A stretch of 64,000 nucleotides of DNA from NCBI GenBank assembly GCA_000337115.1, contig AOIR01000031.1, forward strand, positions 1-64,000, given 5' to 3'. The number at the start of each line of letters is the position of its first letter. Position 1 is the stretch's first letter. Below, piece by piece: positions 24,979 through 34,243 of this stretch. The DNA comes from Natrinema thermotolerans DSM 11552 (GTDB taxonomy: Archaea > Halobacteriota > Halobacteria > Halobacteriales > Natrialbaceae). Made by a program: the position numbers and the translations under genes. The notes beneath the pieces were generated by a model. The model worked only from the letters and a program-made list of their open reading frames with translations, was not told the origin of the DNA and made no database searches.

Positions 24979-26100
24979 CTACTCCTCGTCCTCTTCGGGC
25001 AGGGAGAGTACGTTCTCCCGGCCGATCCGAAAGACTTCGATCTCGTCGGCCTCGCGCAGGTCGCCGACGACCTGACTCGTCTTGGCCTCGGTCCAGCCCA
25101 GTTCCGAGACCACCGCCTGCTGTTTGATCCGACCGCCGCGTTCCTCGAGCAGGCGGAGGACGCGTTCCTCGTTGCTGAGCAGTTCCGGTGGCGGGCCGTC
25201 GGCGGCGTTCGACGCCGAACCGGTCGATCCGTCGGGCTGTGTCGGCCGTTCGGCCTCGCGTTTGCTCCCGTTGTCGGCGGTCCGTTCGCGGCCGAGCAGC
25301 CACCCGCCGGCGCCGACGGCCGCGAGCAGGGCCAGTGCCAGAACGACGATCGTCCACGGCATCGTCGGCCCCTCGTTCGAGGGCGTCGCGGTCGTGTTCG
25401 CGTTCGAGCCGCCGTCCTCGATCAGGACGACCCACGGCTGTGCCGTGGAGAAGTCGACCTCGCTCCCCCGCCAGATGACCATGTCGTCGGTCCGATTGCT
25501 CGGCGACGGATCGATCTGGGGCTGACCGTCGTTCTCGTAGATCGAGTACCCGGCCGGCCAGCGAAACTGCAATCGCGTATCGTCGTCCAGCGTGAACCCG
25601 GAGAGTGCGGGCCCCGCCGTGAGCTGGTTGATCTCGACGGCCGCGAACGATTCCCAGCGGAAAGAGACCTCGACGTGGCCGATTCTCTGTAGTGCGGTCT
25701 CGTTTTCCGTCGCGATCGAGAGGTTCGACAGCGACATGTTCTGCCCGGTCTCGTTTGCCCCGTCGGCGACGGTGTCGTTCCACTTGGTCCGCTCCGCGTC
25801 GACGTAGGCCTCAGTGTCGGACTCGACGTCCGTCCGCAGCCGTTCCCACGCCGCCTTGGACGTCCCGTTCTCGCCGTAGCGGAACTGGTAGTCGACGGTG
25901 ACCAGCGCCGAGCCGTTTTCCGCGATGAAAACGTCCATCACGATCTGATCGGCGTCCTCGAGGGCCAGTTCGTCCTCCGCTTGCAGCGCCGCTGGTCGGC
26001 TCCCCGGGTCGGCCGCGGCACCGATCGGAGCCGCCGCGGCGACGACCGAACAAACCACCACCAGCACGATACTCAGGGCTCGCAGCCCCCTCGCGTCCAT
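24979..26100 (-). CDS. membrane-anchored protein with cytoplasmic winged helix
   Basis: A 373-residue protein with an N-terminal signal segment (residues 8-28), an extracellular beta-rich domain (about 45-225) with several N-glycosylation sequons (NGS, NGT, NMS, NLS, NET), one membrane helix near 250-270, and a cytoplasmic winged helix at the C-terminus (NEERVLRLLEERGGRIKQQAVVSELGWTEAKTSQVVGDL). This one-component architecture is common in haloarchaea: it likely senses something outside and binds DNA or a partner inside. Its targets are not evident. It lies upstream of the argG leader on the same strand. Confidence 0.75.
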   Translation of the reverse strand: MDARGLRALSIVLVVVCSVVAAAAPIGAAADPGSRPAALQAEDELALEDADQIVMDVFIAENGSALVTVDYQFRYGENGTSKAAWERLRTDVESDTEAYVDAERTKWNDTVADGANETGQNMSLSNLSIATENETALQRIGHVEVSFRWESFAAVEINQLTAGPALSGFTLDDDTRLQFRWPAGYSIYENDGQPQIDPSPSNRTDDMVIWRGSEVDFSTAQPWVVLIEDGGSNANTTATPSNEGPTMPWTIVVLALALLAAVGAGGWLLGRERTADNGSKREAERPTQPDGSTGSASNAADGPPPELLSNEERVLRLLEERGGRIKQQAVVSELGWTEAKTSQVVGDLREADEIEVFRIGRENVLSLPEEDEE

Positions 26101-26184
26101 TATCGGACATGCCTCAGCCGTCCAGATAGGTTTTCCGACGAACGCGTCGGTGCGTTTTTGAGACAGTCACGCGTATCGACCGGT

Positions 26185-26370
26185 ATGCTCGACACGCGCG
26201 GCGAACTCGAGGTCGAAACGCTGCTGAAGATCGTCCTCGGACTGCTCGCCGTTTTGCTCGTTATCGAGGTTCTCGAGGCGATCGTCGGGACCATTATCGG
26301 TCTGCTGGGACCGCTGATCGCGCTGGTGATCGCCGTCCTGATCGTCCTCTGGCTGCTCGACCGACTCTGA
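26185..26370 (+). CDS. small two-helix membrane protein
   Basis: A 61-residue protein: a short polar N-terminus (MLDTRGELEVETLL), then two hydrophobic helices separated by GTIIGLLGP. Such proteins are conserved in haloarchaea as short uncharacterised membrane families. The gene diverges from the winged-helix membrane protein, with 84 nt between starts, and lies 50 nt before the 2'-5' RNA ligase-like gene on the same strand. No function can be inferred. Confidence 0.7.
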   Translation: MLDTRGELEVETLLKIVLGLLAVLLVIEVLEAIVGTIIGLLGPLIALVIAVLIVLWLLDRL

Positions 26371-26420
26371 GAGAGAGAGACCAGCAAACTGATAGCCGTC
26401 TCGAACGAAAGGGGAACGAA

Positions 26421-26921
26421 GTGTACAGCGTCAACGTCCCTCTCCCCGGTCGCGTCCGGCAACTGGCGAACCGGCTCCACCCCGAGCTGATCGGGTTCGA
26501 GACCGTCCGCGAGGACCACTCCTGTCTGCTCAAGCGACTCGGCGAGGCAGACCACGTCGCACAGCTCCAACACCGAGCCCACCGCGCGCTCGAGGGCGAG
26601 CCCGCCGTCGAGGCCGCGGTAACCGGCATCGACTACTTCGCGGACCCGCCGCTTGGCTCCGCGCCCGTCGTCTACCTGACCGTCGAGAGCCCCGGGCTCG
26701 AGCGGATCCACGCCGACCTCACCGACGCCTTCGACGCCGTCGAGGGACTCGAGGGCAGCGATTACGTCCCCCACGTGACCCTCGCGCGCGGCGGCGACCG
26801 CGAGACGGCACGGCGATTGGCCGACCGAGAGATCGAGCCCGTCCGCTGGACGGTCGGCGAACTCGAGTTCTGGGACGGGACCCACAAGCTACCGGTCAGC
26901 AGCGTTTCGCTGCCGTCCTGA
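26421..26921 (+). CDS. 2'-5' RNA ligase/phosphoesterase family protein
   Basis: A 166-residue member of the 2H phosphoesterase fold. The second catalytic motif is clear as YVPHVTLARG near residue 118. The first is less canonical: DHSCLLKRL near residue 33 has His-Ser-Cys where His-x-Thr is expected. The group includes ThpR-type RNA 2',3'-cyclic phosphodiesterases. It starts with GTG and ends one base before the stop of the convergent helicase gene. With one motif degenerate, catalytic activity is less certain than family membership. Confidence 0.75.
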   Translation: MYSVNVPLPGRVRQLANRLHPELIGFETVREDHSCLLKRLGEADHVAQLQHRAHRALEGEPAVEAAVTGIDYFADPPLGSAPVVYLTVESPGLERIHADLTDAFDAVEGLEGSDYVPHVTLARGGDRETARRLADREIEPVRWTVGELEFWDGTHKLPVSSVSLPS

Positions 26922-26922
26922 G

Positions 26923-29091
26923 TCAGGGCGTCGGCGGCTCGCCGTCGTAGGCGTCGTGGCCGCCGTAGAAGTTGAGCATCGCGAACTTGAGTTTTCCCGG
27001 CTCGATATCGATCAGCTCCTCCCGTTCCTCGTGGGGGAAGATGCCGTTGACGCTGTACTTGCCCAGATCGGGCTTTGCCTGCCGGGAGTAGCGCCGGTCG
27101 AGCAGGGCGCGAACCCCGACTTCCTCCGGCGACCGGATGACCCGGCCCAGCGCCTGTCTCGTCTTGCGGATCGTCGGGAACTCGACGGCGTAGCGCCAGC
27201 CCGTATCGGTGCCGTCGAACGCCGCGTCGTAGGCCTCCTGGACCGCCTCGGCCCGGTCATCGAGATGGGGGTACGGGACGCCGACGACCAACACCGTGTG
27301 GGCGTCGTCGCCGTCGAAGCTCACCCCCTCCGCGAGGGTGCCCCACAGCGACGTACACAGCACCGCGCCGTCGTCCGCGACGAACTGCTGGCGGAGGTCT
27401 TCGGCCGACTGGCCCGGCTCGTCCACGTATACCGTCCGGTCGGTCCGACCGACGAGTCGGTCGGCGTACCGGCTCGCCTCGCCGTAGTTGGGGAAAAAGG
27501 CCAGCGTATTACCTGGCGTCATCCGCACGGCGTCGTGGATCGTCTCGGTCACGTCCGCCTGGACCCCGGGGTCGTCGCGATCCGAGGAGAAAAGCGGCGG
27601 CGTCTCGACGGCGAACGTTCGGCGGTTTTCCTCGGCGAACTGGAGACCGTAGGCCATCGACACCGCGTCCTCGATTCCCAGTACGTCCTCGGTGACCTCG
27701 AACGGCTGGAGCGTCGCGCTCATCAGGACGGTCGCGTAGATCTCGTCGAAGAGTTGGCCGGTCACCTGCCGTGGCAGACAGGAGTACAGCTCCACGCGAC
27801 CGTATATTTCGTCCGTACCGGCGTCGCGGGTGACGGCGACGACCGGATACAACCCCTCCGTCGAACCCTCGGTCATCCACGCGCTGACGAAGGCCGCTGC
27901 CTGGAGGGTCTGACACTCCGTTCGCGTGGCCGTCTCGCCCTCCCGATAGGCCTCCTCGTACTCCTCGTCTAACTCCTGGCCCAACTTCATCGCCGCCTCC
28001 AGATCGTCGTCGATTCCCCGACCCGAGTAGCGCTGGAGGAACTCGAGCGTGAGATCGTCCTTGCGGTCGTCGTTGGCAATGGGGACGTCCGTCCAGTTCT
28101 CACCGACTCCCTCCCGATCGCCGAATCCAAAGGAGTCCTCGTAGATCTCGACGAGCGCGCGGTGGAAGGCCGAGAGGACGTTCGCGGCGTCCTCGGCCCG
28201 CGGGTCGTCGCTGTCGGCCAACTCCTCAAGCGCCGACTCGAACGTGCGCTCGGAGCAGGTCCGGGTCGCATGTTCGCGGGCGGCGTCCTCGACGTTGTGG
28301 GCCTCGTCGAAGACGGCGATCACGTCCTCGGGATCGCGACCCAGCCACCGGAAGAACTGTTCTCGAATGGTCGAATCCAACAGGTGGTGGTAGTTACAGA
28401 CGACTAGATCGACGCCCTCGATCCCCTCCTTGAGGAGTTCGTACCCGCAGAGTTCCTGCCGCTCGGCGTACTCGTAGATCTCGTCGGGCGTGCGGACGTC
28501 CTCGAAGAGCCAGCCGAAGAACTCGTCCGTATCCTGCGTGAGATTGTTCCGGTAGTAGTCACAGACGTTCTGCTCTTCGAGGTCCTCGAGTCGCTCCTCG
28601 ATGGACTCGAGTTCGTCCATCACCGCCGAGCGGGCGTCGGCCGCCGAGCCGTCGCCGTCCTGACTCTCGGCGAGCAACTCGCGCTGGCGGCGTTCGAGTT
28701 GCTCGCGATCCTGCTCGGCGTCGACGACGGCGCGGGTGTTGTCCCGGAGCGTCTGACACTCCTCGTAGCCGACGTCGATGTGACACATCGAGCCCTTCCC
28801 CTTGAAGACGACCGTGCGGATCGACTCCTCGCGGGTGATCGCGCGGGCCTCGGCGACGAACTGGCGCATCTGCTGGTGGACGTTGGTCGTGATGACGACA
28901 GTCTTGTCCTGCTCGCGAGCCACCTCGAGGGCGGGGACGAGCGACGAGAGGGTTTTGCCGGTCCCGCAGGCCCCCTCGAAGAGGACGTCCTGTCCCCGGT
29001 GGAGGGCGTTGTGGATGCGGTCCATCGCCTCGCGCTGGTTCTCGTACGGCCGATCGTACGGGAAAAAGCGCATATACCCGGTTTCGGACAC
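26923..29091 (-). CDS. XPD/Rad3-like superfamily 2 DNA helicase
   Basis: A 722-residue helicase. Motif I is LFEGACGTGKTLSS near residue 42, motif II is the DEAH box in AVFDEAHNVED near 265, and motif VI is QALGRVIRSPEEVG near 665. Cysteines at SMCHIDVGYEEC and NVCDYYRNN, plus one near 215, could form the 4Fe-4S cluster of XPD/DinG enzymes. These unwind DNA 5' to 3' in repair. A TATA-like CTTTTATC about 30 nt upstream fits a leaderless start. It is convergent with the 2H-type gene. Confidence 0.88.
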   Translation of the reverse strand: MSETGYMRFFPYDRPYENQREAMDRIHNALHRGQDVLFEGACGTGKTLSSLVPALEVAREQDKTVVITTNVHQQMRQFVAEARAITREESIRTVVFKGKGSMCHIDVGYEECQTLRDNTRAVVDAEQDREQLERRQRELLAESQDGDGSAADARSAVMDELESIEERLEDLEEQNVCDYYRNNLTQDTDEFFGWLFEDVRTPDEIYEYAERQELCGYELLKEGIEGVDLVVCNYHHLLDSTIREQFFRWLGRDPEDVIAVFDEAHNVEDAAREHATRTCSERTFESALEELADSDDPRAEDAANVLSAFHRALVEIYEDSFGFGDREGVGENWTDVPIANDDRKDDLTLEFLQRYSGRGIDDDLEAAMKLGQELDEEYEEAYREGETATRTECQTLQAAAFVSAWMTEGSTEGLYPVVAVTRDAGTDEIYGRVELYSCLPRQVTGQLFDEIYATVLMSATLQPFEVTEDVLGIEDAVSMAYGLQFAEENRRTFAVETPPLFSSDRDDPGVQADVTETIHDAVRMTPGNTLAFFPNYGEASRYADRLVGRTDRTVYVDEPGQSAEDLRQQFVADDGAVLCTSLWGTLAEGVSFDGDDAHTVLVVGVPYPHLDDRAEAVQEAYDAAFDGTDTGWRYAVEFPTIRKTRQALGRVIRSPEEVGVRALLDRRYSRQAKPDLGKYSVNGIFPHEEREELIDIEPGKLKFAMLNFYGGHDAYDGEPPTP

Positions 29092-29241
29092 ATGGGAGGA
29101 TAGGTTCGCGCTCCGATAAAAGGATTCGTCTCGATTCCGGCGGTCCCTTTAAATGTCGGCGCAGTGCCTGCCAACTCGCCGACCGGCCCGGCCGGCGAAC
29201 GCGCGCTACAGGGCCATACGTCTCGAGTACCTGCCTCCCGT

Positions 29242-29652
29242 ATGACGATTCCCGGATACGATTCCAGTACCGTCGCCGAGTATACACTCGAGCAGGTGGG
29301 AGCCCGCGTCGACCTCGTGGCCGGCGTCGTCCCGGACGCGTTCGCCCTCCGAAAGAGCGGCACGGAACCGCCGGTCGATGCGCTGGCCGACCCGGTCGAC
29401 ATCGTGGCATGCGAGGAGCTGAAGGCGATCGAGGCCGTCCGGATCGCGCTCGTCTACGACCCCTCGCGGCTGCCGGCCGGCGCGAGCCCGACCGACGTGG
29501 CCGTCGCCGTGGAAACGGAGGCGGGCTGGGAACCGCTCGAGTCGACGGTCGACTTGGAGGAGACGACGGTGACGGCGGTGTTGAACGATCGGCCGCCGGG
29601 ATCGACGGTGGTCGCGGGGTACGACGATACGGACGACGAACGTGACGCATAG
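29242..29652 (+). CDS. hypothetical haloarchaeal protein
   Basis: A 136-residue acidic protein starting MTIPGYDSSTVAEYTLEQVG. I chose this ATG because the 26 residues that an upstream ATG would add are Ala/Pro-rich and unlike the rest. The second half (ALVYDPSRLPAGASPTDVAV and GWEPLESTVDLEETTVTAVL) alternates as beta strands and resembles a small immunoglobulin-like or surface-associated domain, but it has no signal peptide. It is convergent with the CDF transporter, 20 nt apart. The function is unknown. Confidence 0.6.
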   Translation: MTIPGYDSSTVAEYTLEQVGARVDLVAGVVPDAFALRKSGTEPPVDALADPVDIVACEELKAIEAVRIALVYDPSRLPAGASPTDVAVAVETEAGWEPLESTVDLEETTVTAVLNDRPPGSTVVAGYDDTDDERDA

Positions 29653-29672
29653 CGCGGTCGGACGACAGCGAG

Positions 29673-30617
29673 CTACGTTTCGGGCTCGATGTAGACCTTC
29701 TGTACCTGCCCGTCGTGATCCATTAGCGCGAGTTCGATCTCGGTGATGCGTTCGTTGATCGTCTCGGCGTCGAGATCCGGTTCGAAGGCAACGTCGGCGG
29801 TGACGAGCAGTTCCTCGGCACCGAAGTAGACGGTCCGAAAGTCGACGAGTTCGGTGACATCGTCCCAGCCCGCGACGATTTCGCGCAGTTCGTCCTCGTC
29901 GTCTCTCGGCAGGCTCTCGCCGAGGATGAGTCGCTTGTTCTGCCAGGCGAGCGCGATTGCGAAGCCCATCAGCATGATCCCGATGAGAAGCGCGGAAGCG
30001 GCGTCGTACATCGGGTTCCCGGTGGTCCGGGTGAGGTAGATCCCGAAGAGGGCGATCCCCGCGCCGGCCAGCGCGATGGTGTCCTCGGTGAGGGCGGTCA
30101 GGGTCGTCACGTCGCTGGTCTTTGCGAAGGCCTCGCGGAGGGTCGTCCAGCCGTACTCGTCCATCTGGCGGCTGATCCCCTGATAGGCCTTCCAGAGCGC
30201 GTAGGACTCGAAGGCGATCGCGCCGAGCAACACGGCGTAGTTGACGTAGACCGGATCGAAGGTCTGACCCAACAGGGTAACGTCTTCGGCGACGCGGTGG
30301 ACGCCGCCGTGAGTCAACGCGTCGTAGCCGTGGCGCGCGCTCTCCCATCCGGCGATGCCAAAGAGCATGACGCTGACGAGCAGGCTGTAGAAGAACTGCG
30401 CTTTCCCGTGGCCGAACGGATGGGACCGGTTGGCTTCCTGTGCGCCGTACTTGATCCCGACCAACAGGAAGACCTGATTCCCCGTGTCCGAGATGGAGTG
30501 ATACGTCTCCGATAGCATCGCCGGACTGCCGGTCAACAGATACCCGCCGAACTTGAGAACCGCGATCGCGCCGTTCGCGAACAGGGCGGCGAGGACGACG
30601 GAGGTGCTACTGGCCAT
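29673..30617 (-). CDS. cation diffusion facilitator transporter
   Basis: A 314-residue metal exporter with about six membrane helices in the first 215 residues and a cytoplasmic dimerisation domain after that. SETYHSISDTGNQVFLLVG in the second helix carries the family metal-site His/Asp residues, and HPFGHGKAQFFYSLL is the conserved loop before the third helix. It probably exchanges Zn(II), Fe(II) or Mn(II) for protons; the sequence does not settle which. No metal regulator is next to it. The next gene, a phosphoesterase, diverges from it. Confidence 0.88.
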   Translation of the reverse strand: MASSTSVVLAALFANGAIAVLKFGGYLLTGSPAMLSETYHSISDTGNQVFLLVGIKYGAQEANRSHPFGHGKAQFFYSLLVSVMLFGIAGWESARHGYDALTHGGVHRVAEDVTLLGQTFDPVYVNYAVLLGAIAFESYALWKAYQGISRQMDEYGWTTLREAFAKTSDVTTLTALTEDTIALAGAGIALFGIYLTRTTGNPMYDAASALLIGIMLMGFAIALAWQNKRLILGESLPRDDEDELREIVAGWDDVTELVDFRTVYFGAEELLVTADVAFEPDLDAETINERITEIELALMDHDGQVQKVYIEPET

Positions 30618-30766
30618 CGGCGTCCTCTACGAAGGCGCGTCCCTAAAATGTAAGCCGTTCTAGAGCCGGTTTCGGCGGGGCTCGAGGCCACGGACGGGAC
30701 GTGGCCGACGGCCCGCCGGTCGGTCGCGTCCGAAAGCCACCTGTCGGCGCCGACCGAAGCCCGCCC

Positions 30767-31279
30767 ATGATCGCGATCTTTTCGGACACGCACAGCAGCG
30801 CGGGCCACGAACTCGAGGGCGCGGCCCTGACCGCCGCGCGCGAGGCGGACGTCGTCGTCCACGCGGGCGATTTCACCAGCAACGCGGCGCTCGAGGCGTT
30901 TCGAGACGAGTGTGACCGCCTGTTCGCGGTCCACGGCAACGCCGATAGCATGGCGGTCAGGGACCGGCTGCCGACGGCCCGGGTCGTCGAGGCGGGCGGC
31001 GTTCGGATCGCGGTGACCCACCGACAGGACGGCGGCGAAACGGGACTCGCGATGTTCGGCCGGTCACGCGGGGCCGACCTCGTCGTCTTCGGGCACAGCC
31101 ACCGGCCGACGGTCGTCGAGACCGAGGACGTCGTCCTGCTGAATCCGGGCAGCCACGCCGATCCGCGGGGAAACCGGCCCGGCTTCGCCGTCCTCGAGGA
31201 GCGCGGCGGGGGCCTCGAGGGGGAGATCCGCGAACCCGACGGGACGGTCCTCGAGACAGTGGCGTTCGCGGGAGAATGA
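30767..31279 (+). CDS. metallophosphoesterase, YfcE/MJ0936 type
   Basis: A 170-residue enzyme with all family motifs: FSDTHSSAGH (metal Asp and His) at residue 5, VVHAGDFTSN near 32, VHGNADSM near 57 and VVFGHSHRP near 108, with NPGSHADPRG following. These enzymes use two divalent metals to hydrolyse phosphodiesters, often cyclic nucleotides, and members are found in nearly all haloarchaea. An upstream in-frame start would add 22 residues without family character, so I use ATG 30767. It is a single gene followed by a palindrome-rich spacer. Confidence 0.88.
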   Translation: MIAIFSDTHSSAGHELEGAALTAAREADVVVHAGDFTSNAALEAFRDECDRLFAVHGNADSMAVRDRLPTARVVEAGGVRIAVTHRQDGGETGLAMFGRSRGADLVVFGHSHRPTVVETEDVVLLNPGSHADPRGNRPGFAVLEERGGGLEGEIREPDGTVLETVAFAGE

Positions 31280-31303
31280 GCGCCAGTCGGGTGGTTTCGT
31301 CCC

Positions 31304-31330
31304 CGCCGTGAACGGCGAGGCGTTCGCCTC
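31304..31330. terminator. two overlapping perfect palindromes
   Basis: CGCCGT-GA-ACGGCG (31304-31317) is followed directly, sharing one base, by GAGGCG-TT-CGCCTC (31317-31330). They lie 25 nt after the phosphoesterase stop and may end its transcript, or be a relic of a transposon end. From 31331 to 31720 I see no gene, only GC-rich sequence. Confidence 0.4.
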
Positions 31331-31720
31331 GAATCTTGCGTAAATCAGCGGGCGACGAAACAGAGAAGCGTGTAGACAGCGAACCGGTCAGTAGGAGTGC
31401 AAGCGTCAGGGGGGTCCAGGGCGGAACGGCCAGCAGTGGGAAACGACCGCCCGCGGCGGTTGGCTGTCGAACGGAGCGGGCCGCGGGCGGTCGGGGGATG
31501 ATCGGAACGGATGTCAGGGGAAGCTGGCCTCGATCCCGAGCCGACCCGAACGGGCGTGGAGGGCAGCGGGCCGGCGATCGAGGCGCATTCGGGGATACGC
31601 GCCGACCCACGTTATAGTCGGCGCAAGCTGAAACTCGAGTTTTAGTTAGGTACGTGGCCGTGCGGATACGACCGATCGAGGTCGAAACGATTAACCACGC
31701 TGACAGTGTACCGCCCGCGT

Positions 31721-31867
31721 ATGCTGGACACCCTGACCGGTCTCGTCCCCGACGATCCCGTCATCATCGCGGTCGTCGTCATCCTCCTGTCGCTGGTCTT
31801 CTTCTCGTATCTCCTCCTGCGACGGACCGTCCTGGAGTTTCGAGACGGAATGCGCGGCGAGCGGTAG
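31721..31867 (+). CDS. 48-residue single-span membrane protein
   Basis: The frame starts MLDTLTGLVPDDPVIIAVVV, continues as one membrane helix to about residue 33, and ends with a basic/acidic cytoplasmic tail (LLRRTVLEFRDGMRGER). The charge pattern predicts the C-terminus inside. Codon use is normal for the core genome. It belongs to the small uncharacterised haloarchaeal membrane proteins. It is convergent with the threonine aldolase gene, 20 nt away. Confidence 0.6.
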   Translation: MLDTLTGLVPDDPVIIAVVVILLSLVFFSYLLLRRTVLEFRDGMRGER

Positions 31868-31887
31868 CACAAACGACGCGGCCGCGA

Positions 31888-32904
31888 TCAGGCGAACTCG
31901 TCGCCGATTCGCTCGAGCGCCCGCTCTATGTCCCCGCGGGAGACGTCACGGTGCGTACAGAACCGGACCGTCGTCGGGCCGAACGGCGACGCCAGCACGT
32001 CCCGCTCACCGAGGCGGTCGACGACGGTCGACGGAGCCTCGCCCGTCCCCGAGACGTCCGCGATGACGATGTTCGTCTCGGGCTCTCGAACGTCGAACCC
32101 GTCGATGTCGTCGAGTCCCGCGGCCAGTTGCCGCGCGTTCTCGTGATCCCGCTCGAGATCGGCGACGTTCTCGAGCGCCTCGAGGGCCGGCCCGGCGACG
32201 ATCCCGGCCTGGCGCATCCCGCCGCCGAACAGTTTCCGCGTCCGGCGGGCCCGTTCGACGAACTCGTCGCTGCCGGCGAGCATCGAACCGACGGGCGCAC
32301 CCAGTCCCTTCGAGAGCGAGACCATGACGGAGTCGACCGGCGCCGCGAGTTCGGCGACGGAAACGTCGAGCGCCGTCGCGGCGTTGAACAGTCGCGCGCC
32401 GTCGAGGTGGACTGACACGCCGCGCTCGCGGGCGGCCGTAGCCGCCGCGGCGATCGCCCCGGGTTCGATCGCGAGGCCGCCGCGGGCGTTGTGCGTGTTC
32501 TCGAGACAGCACAGTCCGGTGCCGGGGCGGTGCAGGTCCTCGTCGACGATTGCCGCGTCGACCCGCGAGGGCGAAGGAACCCCGCGGTCGGCGTCGAGCG
32601 TCCGGAGCTGGAGCCCGGAGTGCTGTGCCAGCCCGCCGAGTTCGTATTTGACGACGTGGCTCTCCCGATCGGCGATCACCTCCTGCCCGGGCTCGGTGTG
32701 GACGCGGGCGGCGGTCTGGTTCGCCATCGTCCCGGTCGGAAAGTACAGCGCCGCCTCGGTACCGAGGCGGTCGGCAACGCGGGCCTCGAGTTCGTTCACC
32801 GTCGGGTCCTCGCCGTAGACGTCGTCCCCGACCGCGGCGGTGGCGGCGGCCTCGCGCATCGCCTCGTCGGGAGTGGTGACGGTATCGCTTCGGAAGTCAA
32901 TCAT
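31888..32904 (-). CDS. ltaE: low-specificity threonine aldolase
   Basis: A 338-residue PLP enzyme that splits threonine and allo-threonine into glycine and acetaldehyde. MIDFRSDTVTTPDEAMREA opens the conserved domain. VGDDVYGEDPTVNELE and FPTGTMANQTAA follow, SVHLDGARLFNAA carries the Asp that holds the PLP nitrogen, and VSLSKGLGAPVGSML has the PLP lysine. It supplies glycine when serine routes are limiting. I discarded an upstream in-frame start that adds 29 unrelated residues. It diverges from the aminopeptidase gene. Confidence 0.9.
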   Translation of the reverse strand: MIDFRSDTVTTPDEAMREAAATAAVGDDVYGEDPTVNELEARVADRLGTEAALYFPTGTMANQTAARVHTEPGQEVIADRESHVVKYELGGLAQHSGLQLRTLDADRGVPSPSRVDAAIVDEDLHRPGTGLCCLENTHNARGGLAIEPGAIAAAATAARERGVSVHLDGARLFNAATALDVSVAELAAPVDSVMVSLSKGLGAPVGSMLAGSDEFVERARRTRKLFGGGMRQAGIVAGPALEALENVADLERDHENARQLAAGLDDIDGFDVREPETNIVIADVSGTGEAPSTVVDRLGERDVLASPFGPTTVRFCTHRDVSRGDIERALERIGDEFA

Positions 32905-33029
32905 GAAACTCGATACCGGATGGAGGGTGAAATACGTCCTGTTCGCGGCGGATCGACCCAACGACGGACCACTAGATGACGGGGTCGCCATTACGAACCG
33001 TTTTTTTCCTCCCGGAGTAATGTCGGGAT

Positions 33030-34124
33030 ATGGACCCGCGCATTCGCGAACACGCCGAGATCATTGCCAACCACTCCGTCGACCTCGAGGAAGGCGACAA
33101 CGTCATTATCGACGCCCATCCGGTCGCCGAGGACCTCGTCGTCGCCCTTCACGAAGTGATCGGCGATCGGGGCGCGAACCCGATCACGACGAGCCAGCGG
33201 ACCGGGAAACGCCAGCAACGCGCGTACCTACGCGCGTCGGACGAGGAGTTCGAGACGCCCGACCACGAACTCGCGCTCGTCGAGAACACCGACGTCTACA
33301 TCGCCATCCGCGCGACGGACAACATGACCCAGACGAGCGACGTCGACCCCGAAACGCAAGCGGCCCACCAACAGGCCCACCGCCCCATCCTCGAGGAGCG
33401 CCTCTCCAAGCGGTGGTGTCTCACGCAGTACCCCGCGCCCGCAAACGCCCAGCTCGCGGAGATGAGTACCGAGGGGTACGAGCGTTTCGTCTGGGACGCC
33501 GTCAACAAGGACTGGGACGCCCAGCGCGAACACCAGGAGAACATGGTCGAGATCATGGATCCCGCCGAGGAGGTCCGGATCGTCAGCGGCGATACCACGG
33601 ACGTAACGATGTCGGTCGAGGGGAACCCGACGCTGAACGACCACGGCGAACACAACCTGCCCGGCGGCGAGGTCTTTACTGCCCCTCAGCCCGACAGCGT
33701 CGAGGGCGAGGTGCTGTTCGACATGCCGCTCTATCATCAGGGCCGGGAGATCACGGACGTCTACCTCGAGTTCGAGGGCGGCGAAGTGGTCGACCACTCG
33801 GCGGCGAAAAACGAAGACGTCCTGACGGAGGTCCTCAACACGGACGACGGCGCGCGCCGACTCGGTGAACTCGGTATCGGAATGAACCGCGACATCGACC
33901 AGTTCACCTACAACATGCTGTTCGACGAGAAGATGGGCGATACGGTCCACATGGCCGTCGGCCGCGCCTACGACGATACCGTCGGCGAGGGCAACGAGGC
34001 CAACGATTCGGCGGTCCACGTCGACATGATCGTCGACATGAGCGAGGAGTCGTTCATCGAAGTCGACGGCGAGGTCGTCCAGCGGAACGGCACCTTCCGG
34101 TTCGAAGACGGCTTCGACGCGTAG
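33030..34124 (+). CDS. M29 family aminopeptidase
   Basis: A 364-residue member of the thermophilic aminopeptidase (AmpS/M29) family, which trims N-terminal residues from peptides with two metal ions. Recognisable parts are DPRIREHAEIIANHSVDLEEGD at the start, a central NLPGGEVFTAP, AKNEDVLTEVLNTDDGARRLGELGIGMN, and HMAVGRAYDD with the following acidic residues as metal ligands. It is probably cytoplasmic and helps recycle peptides. It diverges from the threonine aldolase. The intergenic DNA contains a T7 run before GGAG. Confidence 0.85.
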   Translation: MDPRIREHAEIIANHSVDLEEGDNVIIDAHPVAEDLVVALHEVIGDRGANPITTSQRTGKRQQRAYLRASDEEFETPDHELALVENTDVYIAIRATDNMTQTSDVDPETQAAHQQAHRPILEERLSKRWCLTQYPAPANAQLAEMSTEGYERFVWDAVNKDWDAQREHQENMVEIMDPAEEVRIVSGDTTDVTMSVEGNPTLNDHGEHNLPGGEVFTAPQPDSVEGEVLFDMPLYHQGREITDVYLEFEGGEVVDHSAAKNEDVLTEVLNTDDGARRLGELGIGMNRDIDQFTYNMLFDEKMGDTVHMAVGRAYDDTVGEGNEANDSAVHVDMIVDMSEESFIEVDGEVVQRNGTFRFEDGFDA

Positions 34125-34213
34125 GGACGGCGAGCAACGGGTAAAGCGGACCGATTTTCCGGACGGTGTTTCACGAGCGGTGGCGAGCAAAGCGGGCGGG
34201 AACTACCGGACGG

Positions 34214-34220
34214 GTTTATA
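34214..34220 (+). promoter_or_regulatory. TATA box of the UspA gene
   Basis: TTTATAT lies 24-30 nt before the ATG at 34244, the standard spacing for a leaderless haloarchaeal transcript. Confidence 0.7.
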
Positions 34221-34243
34221 TTCCTGAAAGACCGACCACAGGT

